The notes under the pieces: model-generated | Database searches by the model: none | Told to the model about the DNA's origin: nothing | Seen by the model: the letters and a program-made list of their open reading frames with translations, nothing else | Assembly (NCBI GenBank): GCA_000934455.1 | Contig: KN887419.1 | Coordinates: 15,906 to 79,905, forward strand | Direction: 5' to 3' | DNA length: 64,000 bases | Origin: Apostichopus parvimensis | Lineage: Eukaryota; Echinodermata; Holothuroidea; Aspidochirotida; Stichopodidae | Program-made: the position numbers and the translations under genes | Shown here: piece by piece, positions 1 to 12,680 of the stretch | How the letters are laid out: each line of letters begins with the position of its first letter | How positions within the stretch are numbered: position 1 is the first letter of the stretch

Positions 1-380
1 AATTCTTGATGTCGAGTAACTTCATGCTGGATAACGTCTAAACTATCAAGCGACTTTCATTGCTTTAAAGGACATGTGAAACGAAAAACGAAAATCTAGA
101 ACTCTTTATAACGTGTAACAATTATCCCAAATCGACTTCGATGGTTTTCGACAGAAAAATCCTTCAGATTCAAAATTGATGAAATATAACCGCTCATATC
201 AGGCCATCGAATGCCAGCTAATTTGCTTATTCATTTTGGATGACGTACGGTATTGTAGCGCGCAGAACGTCGATGAAGTTGTCACTTCTGCGCAGTATAT
301 TTTACCGGAGGAATTCACGCTAATACCAGATATCTGCTACTATTGGAGTAGCAGCTCCCTGCTTTATACCGAAAACAAAC
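1..380. other. 5' flank of the P2X7-like gene
   Basis: No coding segment I can support. A short frame open from 176 to 433 overlaps the real exon in another frame and has no family likeness. This stretch probably holds promoter and 5' untranslated sequence of the gene starting at 381; I see no clear TATA box. Confidence 0.4.
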
Positions 381-2164
381 ATGGCAGTGCCATATTTTCC
401 TCTCAATACCGAAGTAGAGAGCTCAGATACTGACGAAAGTAGCGAAAATGATGGTGAGAATATCACCGATCCACAATATTTACCTGGCGGCGGAGATATC
501 CAACCTTACATGTACGAACCAGAAACGGATGATTCCGGTGACGAGACCGACGGCGAGGGCGAGGGCCGTGCTGGAGGAGGAGATGTACGCGGCGATGAAG
601 GTAATCGCCAAAGGAATTTGGACTGGTACGTACTCTAATAATGAAGGATACGTGAGTTAGTCGAACATTCCCCCCTATTCATCAGCAAATATTTGGGAAA
701 ATCAGGGTCCTTTTATCACAGTGTCAATATCATTGTTTGCATTCTGATAAGATTATACTTAGTAATCGAACCCCGCCCGACTGCTTCATCATATCGGCCC
801 TAAGCGCGATGCCTATTTAGGCCAGTGTACGTAGTAGTTTTGTTACATACTTGTTGTAGAAAGCGATTAACAAAGTTGTCGTAGGCCTGTAGCCTAGGCT
901 AATTTGGACTCAATCGAAGGCTGTTCACTTAGTCGTGTAACTGATCAAACAGCAAATAGGAAAGCCTGAGGCTGCCAAGGCCCAACATAGTTATGCCTAA
1001 CGTGAATTTAGCTGGCTTAGGTCAGTAACAATATGAACTATATTCTATGACCAAGGCCTACATCAGTGGCTTGAGGGTACTGTGATTCAGTCACTTAAAG
1101 ATCTGTTCACTCTGTAGTAAATTGGTAAATAGATAAATGAGGGAAATTATTATGTTTTCCTTGTTTTTTTGCCCATCAAATTTACTCATGATAATGAAAC
1201 TGTTTCTGTATGCAACAACCAGGGTGAACAGAACCTAGGCTTGAATCCATCACACTACTACAGTACAGTACAATAACTGCTGCTCTAAGAAAAAGTCTGT
1301 GCCTTAGTTTGAAAGGACATTACTTTGTTATTCATCAGATCATCTCAACAAGTTATTTTCAGATTTTTAATGCATGTCTAGAAAAGCACAAGTTGTTGGA
1401 ATGATATCGGGATGAGTATTTGTTTATGGTCAAGCCAATATGAGCCTGCTTATTCCATTACCGTAGATTTTGTATGATCAACTCATGGTTCCAGTCGACC
1501 ATGGTACTACCACATAATCAGACCACTCTTTTATTTTCTCCTGGTCATCAGAGTGTGGCTTCAATTAGCTGACCAAGCGAATACATAGGGTCTGTTCTTC
1601 CTGTTTATCTAATCTTGGGGTAGTGTCTTATAGAAATAAACAAGGATGACTTGGGCTGTAAAAACTTTCAGTAATATTGAATAGTGCATTCTGTCAGTTA
1701 CAGGAGATTTTTTTTTAAATCAAAGATCTCTTACGTTCTGAAATTTGTTGGGTTGCACTTGGGCTTTGTTGCAGTGGTTCATGAAATACAGGATAGACAG
1801 CTAGGGCCCTGTTGAAGTTTCTGACTGCCTCAGCATTGTCGTTCACTATTTTATTTTGTTATTTATTACCCAATATACAGTGGTCTTTCTTGTGATTTAC
1901 TACAGAGCCCTTCAATCTTCTTTCACATAAAGGTGTACCTGTGGTCATTGTGCCTTAATGACAACTGCGAGGGAATGCAGATGCTGCACTGAAATCGATA
2001 AGGTGAAAGATGTTATGGAAGAAGAAGGTGCAGGATGCATCACAACACATCCTGGATTTCAAGCTGTCTGTCTTGAACTGTGGGGATTGAGGACAGCATA
2101 TTTTGCTTACCGCCTCAAGTATGGAGAAAATGCAAGAGAGAGAAGTTTACACGAGTATGGTTGA
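381..2164 (+). CDS. Small P2X7-intracellular-domain-like protein (two exons)
   Basis: Exons are 381-625 and 1933-2164, joined by a 1307-base GT-AG intron. The splice completes a Trp codon, giving 158 residues. Exon 1 is very acidic and Gly/Glu rich and ends its conserved part with the motif PYMYEPE. Exon 2 begins WCTCGHCALM and continues TTARECRCCTEI, the Cys-rich pattern of the C-terminal 'ballast' domain of P2X7 receptors. There is no P2X channel part and no membrane helix, so this is one of the stand-alone cytosolic proteins with this domain that are common in cnidarians, echinoderms and fish. Their function is unknown, and some multiply like mobile genes. The in-frame splice and the paired motifs on both sides make the model convincing. 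The start is the first ATG in the acidic frame. A second, damaged copy of exon 2 lies near 31.6 kb. Confidence 0.75.
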
Positions 2165-2265
2165 TGAAAAACTTGCATTGCTTACACAAATTGCCATAGA
2201 AATTAATGTTATTCAAATTTTAGAAGCCTTTAACTACACGGCACCGGTGTTATGCTGAAATGTAG

Positions 2266-2275
2266 AATAAATAAA
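2266..2275 (+). terminator. Poly(A) signal of the P2X7-like gene
   Basis: Two overlapping AATAAA hexamers lie about 100 bases after the stop codon, a normal position for mRNA 3' end formation. Confidence 0.5.
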
Positions 2276-2341
2276 ATGGAGTGATCGGCACTTGTCATTA
2301 TTGATCATTGAAGAGAGGTACAAACAACTCATGGACTTGAA

Positions 2342-3091
2342 TTCATCTGGGTGGCCAGCACTCAAGACCATGCTTATCGTGAGTTCGTGATACGTGTGTT
2401 ATATTGTCCGTTATGTTTATTCCGGCATATGCATGGTCCAAGGAGTTAAATAAAAACGGTACTATGAAGCGATCGGACGTTTTATTTCGTTAGTGTCTGT
2501 CTTGTAATTGTGGGATGTTACTGGTCAAGGCCTGTTTCAACTAGACCTAACTCTATGGAATTACACAGTCACGGTAGTATTTCGCCAAGGATTGAACGAG
2601 AAACGTGGATTTGGATATTCACTGCTAAATTTGGTTTATTGAAAGGATACTATTTCTGTGTTTGTACTTTTGGATATTAAAACGAGTAAGTACTATGTTC
2701 AGCTGAAGCTCAGTCATGTATATGCTACCCTGGTCGATTCGGGTCAGCGTCTTCTCGTAGTTGTTCGATTATGTTTAGTGTCTTTTTGGTAATTCGTTGA
2801 CAGTAACGTAAGCCATTTCCCGTCACATATCACGCATGAGGCATCTTTTAGGTCTATTCTTGTTCAGTTTGCGGTATCTTGCGATCAAACGGCAAGCTGC
2901 TTGCATTGTCTACAGTATATTGTACTGTACTTACCTATTGACGCTCCGCGATGTAAACAATGCCTCCATTTGAGTGGAAATTTTTGCTAATATTTTATAT
3001 AAAATAGCCCATTTTACTAAAATTTCTGCTTAAAATTGTTTTAAAACTAGTTTTTTACCTTTTTGTGTTCCTGTTTTAAGCTAGCAGCTTA
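2342..3091 (+). repeat. Segment inverted relative to copy B
   Basis: The reverse complement of this stretch is found at 32713-33435. The flanking DNA on the right (from about 3297) is in direct orientation in both copies. No open frame or terminal repeat is evident in it. It is either a local inversion in one copy or two independent insertions of the same element in opposite directions. Confidence 0.8.
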
Positions 3092-6000
3092 AATTATAAT
3101 GATATTAATCTCGGTTTTGTTGGGAAAAGCAACGTTATGAATTGTTTCCAAAAACTAAAGAGTAAAGATAAGGTGCAACCAGGCATTATATACTTCGATA
3201 TAACAACTTACATACAGCGTATCCTACATACGCTCTGCATATATGGTTAGGCTATCGCTCAAACTTAATTAGACCTATCGCATTATACAAAAAAAATGAC
3301 CAACATTACAAATGTGATAACGTCCAACCGAAACATTTTAAAGGGAATGGCGTTTATCTTGAGACATTTGTAAATGTATCATGGAAAGTGTATTTTAAAC
3401 ATATTGAGCTAGGCCGAGTTGGTGATATAACACTTTTGCTAGTGGATGGCCAACTTACATATCCTAGCCTAACTTAAGGCATAACTAAGTCTGAAAGTCA
3501 TGCCTATTTCTTGCAAAATTGATTGACTTCGTAAATAATAAAAACACTGAATTGGTGAATCACACTGCTTCCTGTGAACTTGAAATCACACTTAATATGT
3601 ATTTGTCTGTTTCGTCTGCATTTTGTAGTCAAATATTTGTGCAGTATCATTAATGTGGCTGTTCGATCCGTATAGTGCATTCACTAATGATAGTTACCTT
3701 AGATATTATTATATGTAACATAAATTTGCATTCACCAAAAGATATTACAGAGCTCGCAATTGCATTCATTGTTATAGACATTTCAGTTGCAACACAATCT
3801 TTAAGCAACATTTTGCATCTGTCAGGGAAAACGTGACTCGTATAAATGATTAACTTCTGTAACAGAATAGCACAAAAACGAATGCCATCATAGCGAATGA
3901 CATGGTTAACTTTAAATGGTGCAATCAGCTGAATGTAAAATAATCATGTGCGTAAATTGAATAATTGTCATATAAACTATAAACAAGCACCTTGCAAGAT
4001 AATAAAAGGACACATAACGAATCCTTCACATCGCGAAGCACGACTTCAGACAGAGAAAAATATAGCCTTAGCAAAAATTAGGACCACATGTTGTTTTCTT
4101 TCTTAGTAATGATTAGCTCATTCATAGTAATAGGTAATTAAGAATCAATCATGGATCAGATACCCCACCACTTCTGAGCCGTGTTTTTTTTAGTAGAGCC
4201 AAATTAGTTTTAAAAAATGAATCATCCAGTTCTCGCGATCAGTATATAATGGCCAAATAATTTATTCCCTATTTATTGGTTCCAATCAGTATCTTCAAGT
4301 AATTTTACAGCTTTTAATTGAACATTTAATGGTATTACGGAGATAATAAATCATCTTGCATTAAACATAACTTTTTCATTTAATTCGAGAGGAGCTTGTT
4401 GGAGCTAGGGGTCCTAGGCCTACCAAATAATTTTCTTACGGGGATGAGTTAAACAGTGCACTCTATGAACACCAATTGAAAGACTTTACAACTTTCCACA
4501 ATATTGCAGTTTGATATAATAGATTTTATAATACAAGTTTCAAGTCTGATCTTTTCTTAAGAAAAAGTAGAAACAAAGGACACAGCTGTGCTTTTATTTT
4601 ATTCGAGAGGTTTCTAATTGTTTCCTAAGATAAAGACGAATAGCTAGTAAACAAACTTGGTTTCGATCAACAGTATCGTAACATATAGTGATTGATCGGT
4701 TGGGGGTGGTCGGGGTTGTTTGTCTCCGACTGTTGATTCTCAGCTAAAACGAACGTTTTCCCCCCTTGTTTGGCGAAATGTATTTCACTGTATCAACCAC
4801 AACCACCATGTGCAGCATCATGTTTCTAGGGGAATTGTGATACACACCTAACGACGAGTACACAGTCACAGTCTCAATACAAGGGGACTGGGGTTGAGAG
4901 CTGATCAATCGGTTCCTTGTTTGTTTTTTCGTGACTAGGTTCTTTCTTATGTGACTTTTCTTTAAAAAGTATCTTCTTATTGGATTTTTTTCTTATTAAG
5001 ACGCATCAAGCTTATTTCAAGGCGTAATTCTTGGAGCCTTTTTTCATGAAATGAAAAAAACACTGTCCAAATAATGAAACGTACTTCGTCCAAGTTTCGT
5101 GTCAAAATAGCGAGGGCTACTGCGTATCTCAGTATTGGTAGCTTTTTAAATTTACATTACAATGTTAGTCCATTGAGTTGCAGAACTAATAGAAGAAAAG
5201 TATACTTACACTTAGTCAAAGGCACAGTTGCAACCTCAAAAATTAGAGGGTATGAAAAATGGTGGCGCTAGCTAAAATTCCTATGCTAATTTATAAAGAA
5301 TAATACAAGTATGGCATTTAAGATCATCCGTAGATTTTTTAGTAGGGGCTTTTGGGCCTCATTAGTATTCATAAGCAGTGTGTACATGCCGGTCGACAGA
5401 AGCGACCCTACGGCCAAAGGCAAGGATTCTCGCACGGCACCTGTTGCTTCTAGATTTGACAGACATTTTTTTCAAATCCCCCACCCACATGCACCTTGTC
5501 AAATTTCAATGATTCATCAGGGAAAGATAAAAGTTCATCACTCATTGCAAAATGCATCATGCTTCGTTGCTTTGTGTAGTAAGAGGTGAAAGTTCCCACT
5601 TACCAGCGGAGCCTTCTGCTAATTGTATATGCTTACTTTGATAGGCAGCTAACAGAGCATGCAGATATTACAGCCGTAATCATTACAAAGAGATTGTACC
5701 AAACATTGAAAGTACTGCAAATCAACTGACCTCATGTTTTTTGCAACCAAGGGTATTTAAGAGGTTGACAGAGACTTTCCCATATGAACAGAATATCTGC
5801 TCCAAAATCTACTTAGACAAACTCTTAGAGGATAATACTTTTGTACTGCTTAATTTGTTTGTAATTTATTTCTAATGACAATTTTAAATTACAGGGATGT
5901 TTGGGATATATATATATATATATATATAGATAAGAATAAACTGCAAACATATATACAATGTTATTTTCATAGCAGAGTCTTCAGTTTGACTCAGCAATAT

Positions 6001-7793
6001 GGTATATCACACTGGATAAATCAAGTGACAATTCTGAAGTGTAATTGTCAAGTCATTTACACACCTTGCAGAATTAAATGCATTTTTAACATAGAAAAAT
6101 GAACAATACAGTTGTGAAGACGGGTAGTCTACTTGTCACAATTTCAGCAACAGCATAGACCAACTTCCAGGTGGCAGGTAACAAAAGGATTTATCAATAA
6201 TCTAAGGGTTGTGTTGAAGATTATTTACACAAAGCAGTGCAACCATTTGAACTTAAACCTCAATCACAAGAAAGTAAGCTTTCAAGTTTCTGTGCAACAA
6301 GTGATCATGCAGTAAATTCATGACAAATTTAACAAAGAACCAATAACAAAGAACCAACGAACTAAGAGGGAGGAGGTTGCCTAAAGAAAAAAGAGGCATA
6401 ATTATTGCGCACAAGAAATTGCTTATTAAGTACTCATTTCGATGAAGAAGATAAGAAGAATGAGAAAGGAAAAATGTGGGGAAAAAGGAGGACATAGATT
6501 CCATCTTAAAAGAGAAATATTTTAAAGATATAATAATTATGGCACGCACTGAAAATGCGCCCATGTTCAAGCATCTGACACCCATCTATTAGATAAGTTA
6601 ACTTTATCATAATATCTGCTTAAAATAATACAAGTCAATATTTGTCGAAGCCTGCTCAGTTGCGCCCCTTCAAGTGGCGACTAGGGCACGTGCCATAACT
6701 GCCGTACCTTATATACTCCACTGGACGCATCGAATTTTGTAGAAAAGAAACAATAAAAATAATTTCAATGCTCAAAACACATATTAACCCCCAAACACTA
6801 ACGTCGTTGGAACTTTATCACTTTAGTTTTTCTTAATCTTGGCTTCTTATAAATGCCTTGATGATATAAAGGAAAGTCACATGTTGATATTACAAATCAC
6901 ACGTCAAGTTACTGCGATTACCTTTATTAAGTAATAAGTGTATACTTACTTTTCATAATTCCTTTCGGCTGTTTCACATTATATAAACTTTGTAAAACAT
7001 TTACTTCATATTCGGCATGTTAATGTAACCATTTCAATTGACGAAATAAAACAGTTAACAATTAGAAACTTTTAGAGCTTACTTACACACACCTTCATTC
7101 ATGAGTGTTTTAGAATAATTATTAGGCTGATGAAGTAGTCGTTCTGTATACTTTGTTAAGTTTTATTTTTTATGTTTATAAAATTGTATTAGCATCCAAA
7201 GTCATACGTTGTTGAGAAGTAACAATACAAATTGGATCAGAATATACCCAGATTTACAAAGCCATGTATTCCGTAATGTATTTTCTCTGACTTAAGAATC
7301 GTCTCATTAGTTATTTTCAACCACTGGGTGTATAAATATTAAGTTTACTGCAGGAATTCAATCAAAACTAGTCATTGAAACAAACTGTATTTATTGAACG
7401 CCTTCTAAATCATAAATATTTTAATATGTGTACCTTCTAATTACGAACGAGTTACACTCTTAAAACGGGGTTTCCAATAGGATAAAACATAGAACAGTTG
7501 TCATTAAAGTACTACATATTTAAGCTTGTCTTACAAATTTCCAGGAATGTGTTATTTCGTGCTGGTTCAGATTTATAACAACGTTATTTAGTTCATCATT
7601 TCTATACGCCAGGTTTTGCAATATATAACTTCATACATTTTGATCCTACAAAGGAATTACAATTTGTTAACTTAAATTTTAAAAAAATACATTGCGCAAA
7701 TCCGTTTGCAACGTTGTTCCATATCATTCGTAACTACTATGAGACTTAATTACCACATCATTTTGCAAAATATACTTTGGAAGTTCCACTTAC
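3092..7793. other. Non-coding block shared with copy B
   Basis: It aligns with about 33436-38445, apart from the LINE and other small insertions in B. Frames such as 5074-5271 and 5311-5589 are not kept open in the other copy and match no family I know. Copy A has about 220 bases near 3700-3930 that B lacks. No RNA gene recognised. Confidence 0.5.
5906..5928. repeat. (TA)n microsatellite
   Basis: About eleven TA units; the matching place in copy B (near 36530) has only a few TA/GATA units. Confidence 0.9.
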
Positions 7794-8268
7794 CTTTTAA
7801 GTGAAATTCGTGTTTGACATGACTTTTGTAAGTGCAAGAGAAGATCCTTTCATTTGATTGACACTCCTGTATTTCAACCAGTAAAGACCAAAACGAGTCG
7901 TGGCAACGTCCTTCTAAAATGCAGTCCATTGGCCGTGTTCGTACCGAAGTCCTAAAATAGTGGCAGTAGTTTCCTTCCCAGTTATGTTGGCAACCTTCTT
8001 GTTTACTGGAAAAACCAGACAAATTTCTGTCTTTCCCTGTACAACGCATTCAGTTTTGGCTCCTGTAAACTCGATCGTCGCCGGACATCTCAAAATTGAC
8101 TCTTATAGGGAAGCTATAAGAATAAAATATCACATATGATTGAAACACCGTGGTCTGTTAGATGAAAATATGCAACATGTAAATAGGTAGTTAAATCCCC
8201 AAACCTCGAACATATAGACAAAATAAACCCAGTATGTTGTACACAGTAGAAAACCTGAAGTCTGCCAT
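7794..8268 (-). pseudogene. Broken Ig receptor gene (copy A)
   Basis: The signal exon is 8205-8268 (64 nt, phase 1 at its end). Its peptide starts MADFRFSTVYNILG, a clear relative of the plus-strand gene at 22190 (MAAFRYSNVYNILG). The following exon, 7794-8113, matches the Ig exon at 22347-22670: both keep CP-T-EFTGA, ICLV-PV, ANIT, and in a second frame YFRTSV-RP, SFWSLLVE and IFSCTYK. It is 320 nt instead of 324, so the frame changes inside, and the fourth codon is TAA where copy B has CAA. GT-AG borders are kept. It is therefore a decayed member of the Ig-stalk receptor family in the opposite orientation. No stalk or membrane exon was recognised downstream. Confidence 0.7.
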
Positions 8269-9196
8269 TGAAAAAGAAATGAATGTTCCGCTAATATGTT
8301 GAGTATAAGAGTTATAGAGTTTCTGTGGAACTGGACAGTCCGTTTACAAGTTATTTGCCATTGTTTCATTTTCAACGAAATAAAAAAAAAATGAAAATAA
8401 TGGAATACACCTGGTAACAAAGCACACCCAAACAAAAAAGTGAATTGGTTGTTTGATTTTCTTTTCTTGTTTTGTAATTGACTTTACGACCCGTATGATT
8501 TAATGCACCATATAGGTTTTGCCGATGCTTTGTGATTCTAATATCTCATCACTACTTAATCAACCAACCCCACTTTGTCATTTGCAAAAATTGTTGGTCT
8601 TTTAGATTTGCTAATAGTGGCTAAAACGATATGAAAGACATTTGTAAAGGATTTATTAATATAAGTTATTTTGTAGACGTATTTGACAATTCAATTTAAG
8701 ATATGGGTGCAACCTTATTTTGATTGACTTATATTCGGTAGGTTTGCCAAAGTTCTTAAAGCAGCAACATTTCCGAAAAAGATACTTTCGATTCTGTCCG
8801 GAAAATGTGCTAAATATCAATTTACAATTTCGATCAACGAAATATATCCCTAGTCCCCCACCTGTCCGTTGTTTTTAAAATTTAATTTGCATACATATCA
8901 ATGTTGTTATTGTTTGAAAAAGGTACTAGATAACGCAAAACTTGTAGGCCTTAATAGGATTTATTGATCGGAGTCGGGTGAGAGACAAACGCAATATTGC
9001 TTTCTCAATTCCTCAAAGAACGGGAATACTAATGGCGATATAATCACCAATTAAATAGCAATCTTTTAAGATTCACAAAGTGTCGCAGAAAGACGTAGTT
9101 TGCGTTAAAAGCGCAGGTAATTTAGTTATTTTGTTAAGTTAAGAAATTCATTGACCTGTTCTTCAGTTTATGCACGCCAAGCATTATGAGGTCAAG
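8269..9196. other. Intergenic stretch between head-to-head starts
   Basis: About 0.9 kb separates the minus-strand Ig pseudogene start from the plus-strand signal-like exon at 9197. It is kept in copy B (38829-39764). Nothing coding is seen; it could have held a shared promoter. Confidence 0.35.
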
Positions 9197-9723
9197 ATGG
9201 CGTTACTCCAGTTTGATGGACTGAAGGCTTTAGGAATACATACACCGATATGGGCAGGTAAGGTTTATCATAAGCAACCATATTATGTATGGTAAAGTTC
9301 ATGTAGTCTATCCAACTTTTTCAATTGGAAAGTAACTACTTTATTGCGTACTCATAGATATAAATCAGTTGAGTAAGAATGAGCCTATAATTAGAATTGC
9401 TAAACTTGTACTTTGAGAGGTACTTGGAAACTAACGCCAGTCAAGTACTTTTGCTTTAAAACAATAGTATGTTAAGATTAATGTTCCATACCAAAAAATA
9501 GGACCACTCGTGGAAAAATATTGTCTGAATCGAAACAAGGAAATCAATTTTAGTTCGTTTGTTTTTTGCACAATAGAAGTTGTTGAGAAAGAACCCCCCG
9601 TTTATTACTTACTCTCCGAGTCAAAGTAATATGATTAATTGTATTGTATCCTAATATTCACTAATCTGTAATAACTTTCATGCAGCTCCTGCAGCAAGTG
9701 TTACACCAACAGAATACATTTAA
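9197..9723 (+). CDS. Tiny two-exon open frame, signal-like (copy A)
   Basis: Exon 9197-9257 starts at an ATG and ends in phase 1 at a good donor. A phase-compatible acceptor at 9685 opens exon 9686-9723, which reads APAASVTPTEYI and stops. Start, donor, acceptor and stop are all kept in copy B (39765-40289), with product about 32 residues in both. The first exon (MALLQFDGLKALG...) recalls the Ig receptors' signal exons but is only mildly hydrophobic. The second resembles a Thr/Pro stalk exon. It may be a real small secreted product or, more likely, the remnant of an Ig-stalk gene that lost its Ig and membrane exons. Confidence 0.3.
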
Positions 9724-12680
9724 TATTTTTTGGGTCTCGTCTGAAAACCCGGTAGACTTTTGTTTGAGCAAATTTATTATTATAAAAAGTCGACTTACTA
9801 AGCCGTACAATATCATAAATTTGCAATTTTAAAACATGTTTTACTTTGATGGGTGATTAACCAACAAATGCTGACATTACGTCTGATATTAATGTCCGTG
9901 AATTAAGCAGTATATACTTATAAATGAGCTGTTCTACTTTCTTCATTATCACAAGCAAGCCCTTACTCTTATACCACGAAAGTAACTTGAATGATTTTGA
10001 AATGTTAATGTAGAAAGACTGAATCTACGCTTCCTGCTTCAAAATTTTCATTCAATTCTTAAAAGTATGCAGTTTTCCAGATTTGTACATTTCAACCTTA
10101 AAGAGTCTATATGAAAAATGAAGCAGTGTGATGTAATTATTACCATAGGAATGAATTGTTTTTGTTTTTTCCTTTTACTTTTATTTTGTACTCTACTGCT
10201 TTACTTTAAACTGGGTACGGATCCACTTTTCGCCATCTTTTGAACATAGGAACAATGACTTTTTTTCTGATACATTATTAAAAATTATTCCAAAGCAACA
10301 GCAAAAGTGCTACAATGCATTACCTCATGAACTCAACAAATACCTTGTGACATTACAACAAGAGAGACCGACATCAACGAAAGCTATGCGTCATTAACAT
10401 CATAGATTTATAAGAAATTATTTAATTGCAACTCGTCGCCTCGCCATCTGTCGCCTTGACCACAATATGAGACGTATCTACACTACTTTACCCCCTACTT
10501 CCTCCTACCCTCATTTGGCAGAAGGAAATGGTTGAATAAAGTAACTTCTCTGACTCTATATCTTAGTAATACATATATCTTTAAGTGAAGGCATGCAACC
10601 CATTAAACATCTAGAAAACACCTCTTGCCATACCAAGTATACCAGCTAAATATAATTTATACCACAAGCAAAATATACGACGAATGGAAAATGTTAGATT
10701 GTGACTTGATGATAAGCAGCTACCTAGTATATCGTAGGTATACTATACACATATGCATATTTAGGCAGAAGGTACTTACAGTGCCCATCAGTAGCCGTAT
10801 GGTAAAAACTTCAGTATGATTGCAAAAAATAATAGCTGTCACAGGACGAGTAGTGTATTTTAAATTGGTTCCTGCAAGCGTACTTAGTGGCAGGGTAACA
10901 CGGATTGGCCACTTTCGGTTGAGTCGTCAATGGGGGTTTGTTGCTTTGCCGGATTGTTTTTGAAAGGGGACCCGCTCTTACATGTTTGGCTCGTTGATAG
11001 GGTGGTGGTGGTTCAGATAAGATATCTGATAGAGGGTGCTCTGTGATATACGTTCAGTATTCACGTGGACACTGTGTAATATTATCGGTTCTATATGGGG
11101 TGTATGTGCACCAATACAAGTGTTGGTGATCTAGGTTTAAGCCAAACGTTCCCTGTCCCGTTAGTGAATGGCGTAACGCTATCGATAAACGATTCTATAT
11201 TATTACGTCTTCTGATAGTGATCGTCCTCAGTGAGGTAAGTTTATATTCAAAGTCAAATCGATTAGTATAAGTTAGTGTCTTAGCGTTACCAGTTTAATA
11301 AAACCCAGGATTATTTGATTCTCGTGAGAGGAATGAAAAGGCCCCTTTTCTTATCTAAAGCTTCTTAAAAGTGCTTGGAGCCTTAGATTCGTAACAACAA
11401 AAGAGTTACGTAACTGTTATAGTATATATACATCAGTAACCGCCAGGAAAATTTAAGTTATCATTAATTAAGTTTTGATCAGAGCGACGTCTGTGTGACG
11501 AGAACTTGCCAATAACTTGAGATAACATGCCAGTAACCTAGTAACAGCATTCAGTGGGAACCAAAGTGTTTAAATGACGTAAGGCGTTTTGCTGCACACG
11601 CAACTTTGCTGCGTCAAAATTTAATCCAATATATCATATTCGGATCAGATTTGGATAAAATAGATGTTTGCAAAACGGAAGGACATTTCTATTGATACCA
11701 TGATCCAATAAAAGTCAAGACAAACTATAATAGGAAACTTTGCCTCCCTAGGCTAATTATATTTACGGTATTAATTCAAAAAGGGAAAAGAATATAACCC
11801 ATCACGTCGCAATTTGCAACTTGTAATGTGTGTACACTGTAGGCCTACTAGCTGTCTCCCTCTTTCTTTTCCACAGGACAACTATTTTGGCACACACGGT
11901 CAATTTGATATAGTTTACAGAATATTGCAAATACTGCATGCCAAAAGACGATTCAATTTGATGAATTCAAAACTAGTCATGTGAATTTAATATAACTTCA
12001 TGTCGAGTATATGTAGGATACGTCATGATTTATCATGTCGTTATTATTATATTACGTTAAGGGATGCAACAGTTATCGAACTTCGAACTCCTAGTATGCG
12101 AATGTTGTAGCCGTCAGCTTGTTTAGTATTAAAACAATCCAAAGCTATGCTAAAAAGGAACCCACATTGATACGGAATATCGTTATAAACTTCAGGGTAT
12201 ATGATGCAATACATACAGGCATGTACTGTAAATGTGACGAACATGATACAATTTAGAGAAAGTCTTATGGTTCTCAGCTGATTTTCAATAGCAACTTGTA
12301 TAAGTACTACACTAACTGGCAATTAATTCAAATATAACATTAATTTCAAAAAGGGCTCTTATTCGATTCTCATCCGAGTAATATGTAATATACAATCATT
12401 TTGACAGTGAGGCCGGACTCTTAATACTTTTGTAACTAAATCAAAACAAGTTTACATATCATTTCTACTAATAAAAAGAATCAATAATTGTAATTTGAAG
12501 ACGAAAAATAATATCTAACCTCCATTATTGACAAAAACAAAATTCAATCTGGTGGTTAATTGTCTTTGTCAAATATGTTTCAAACGTAATTTGAATAATA
12601 GCTGAAACGTTAGCTACTATATCCTTTGTACGTTCCCATTATAACAGGAGAGTGTTTTGTTTCCCATATTTTCATTGCAT
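9724..12680. other. Non-coding block shared with copy B
   Basis: It aligns with 40290-44459 except for the Harbinger-like insertion in B. A short frame after a possible acceptor near 11878 is open in both copies for about 25 codons but has no recognisable family. Nothing else seen. Confidence 0.4.

Noticed and set aside
176-433. 85-codon frame at the left edge
   Set aside because: It overlaps the real P2X7-like exon 1 in another frame and has no family likeness.
5311-5589. 92-codon plus frame, and the longer minus frame at 35841-36104
   Set aside because: Neither is kept open in the other copy, and there are no splice signals or known motif.
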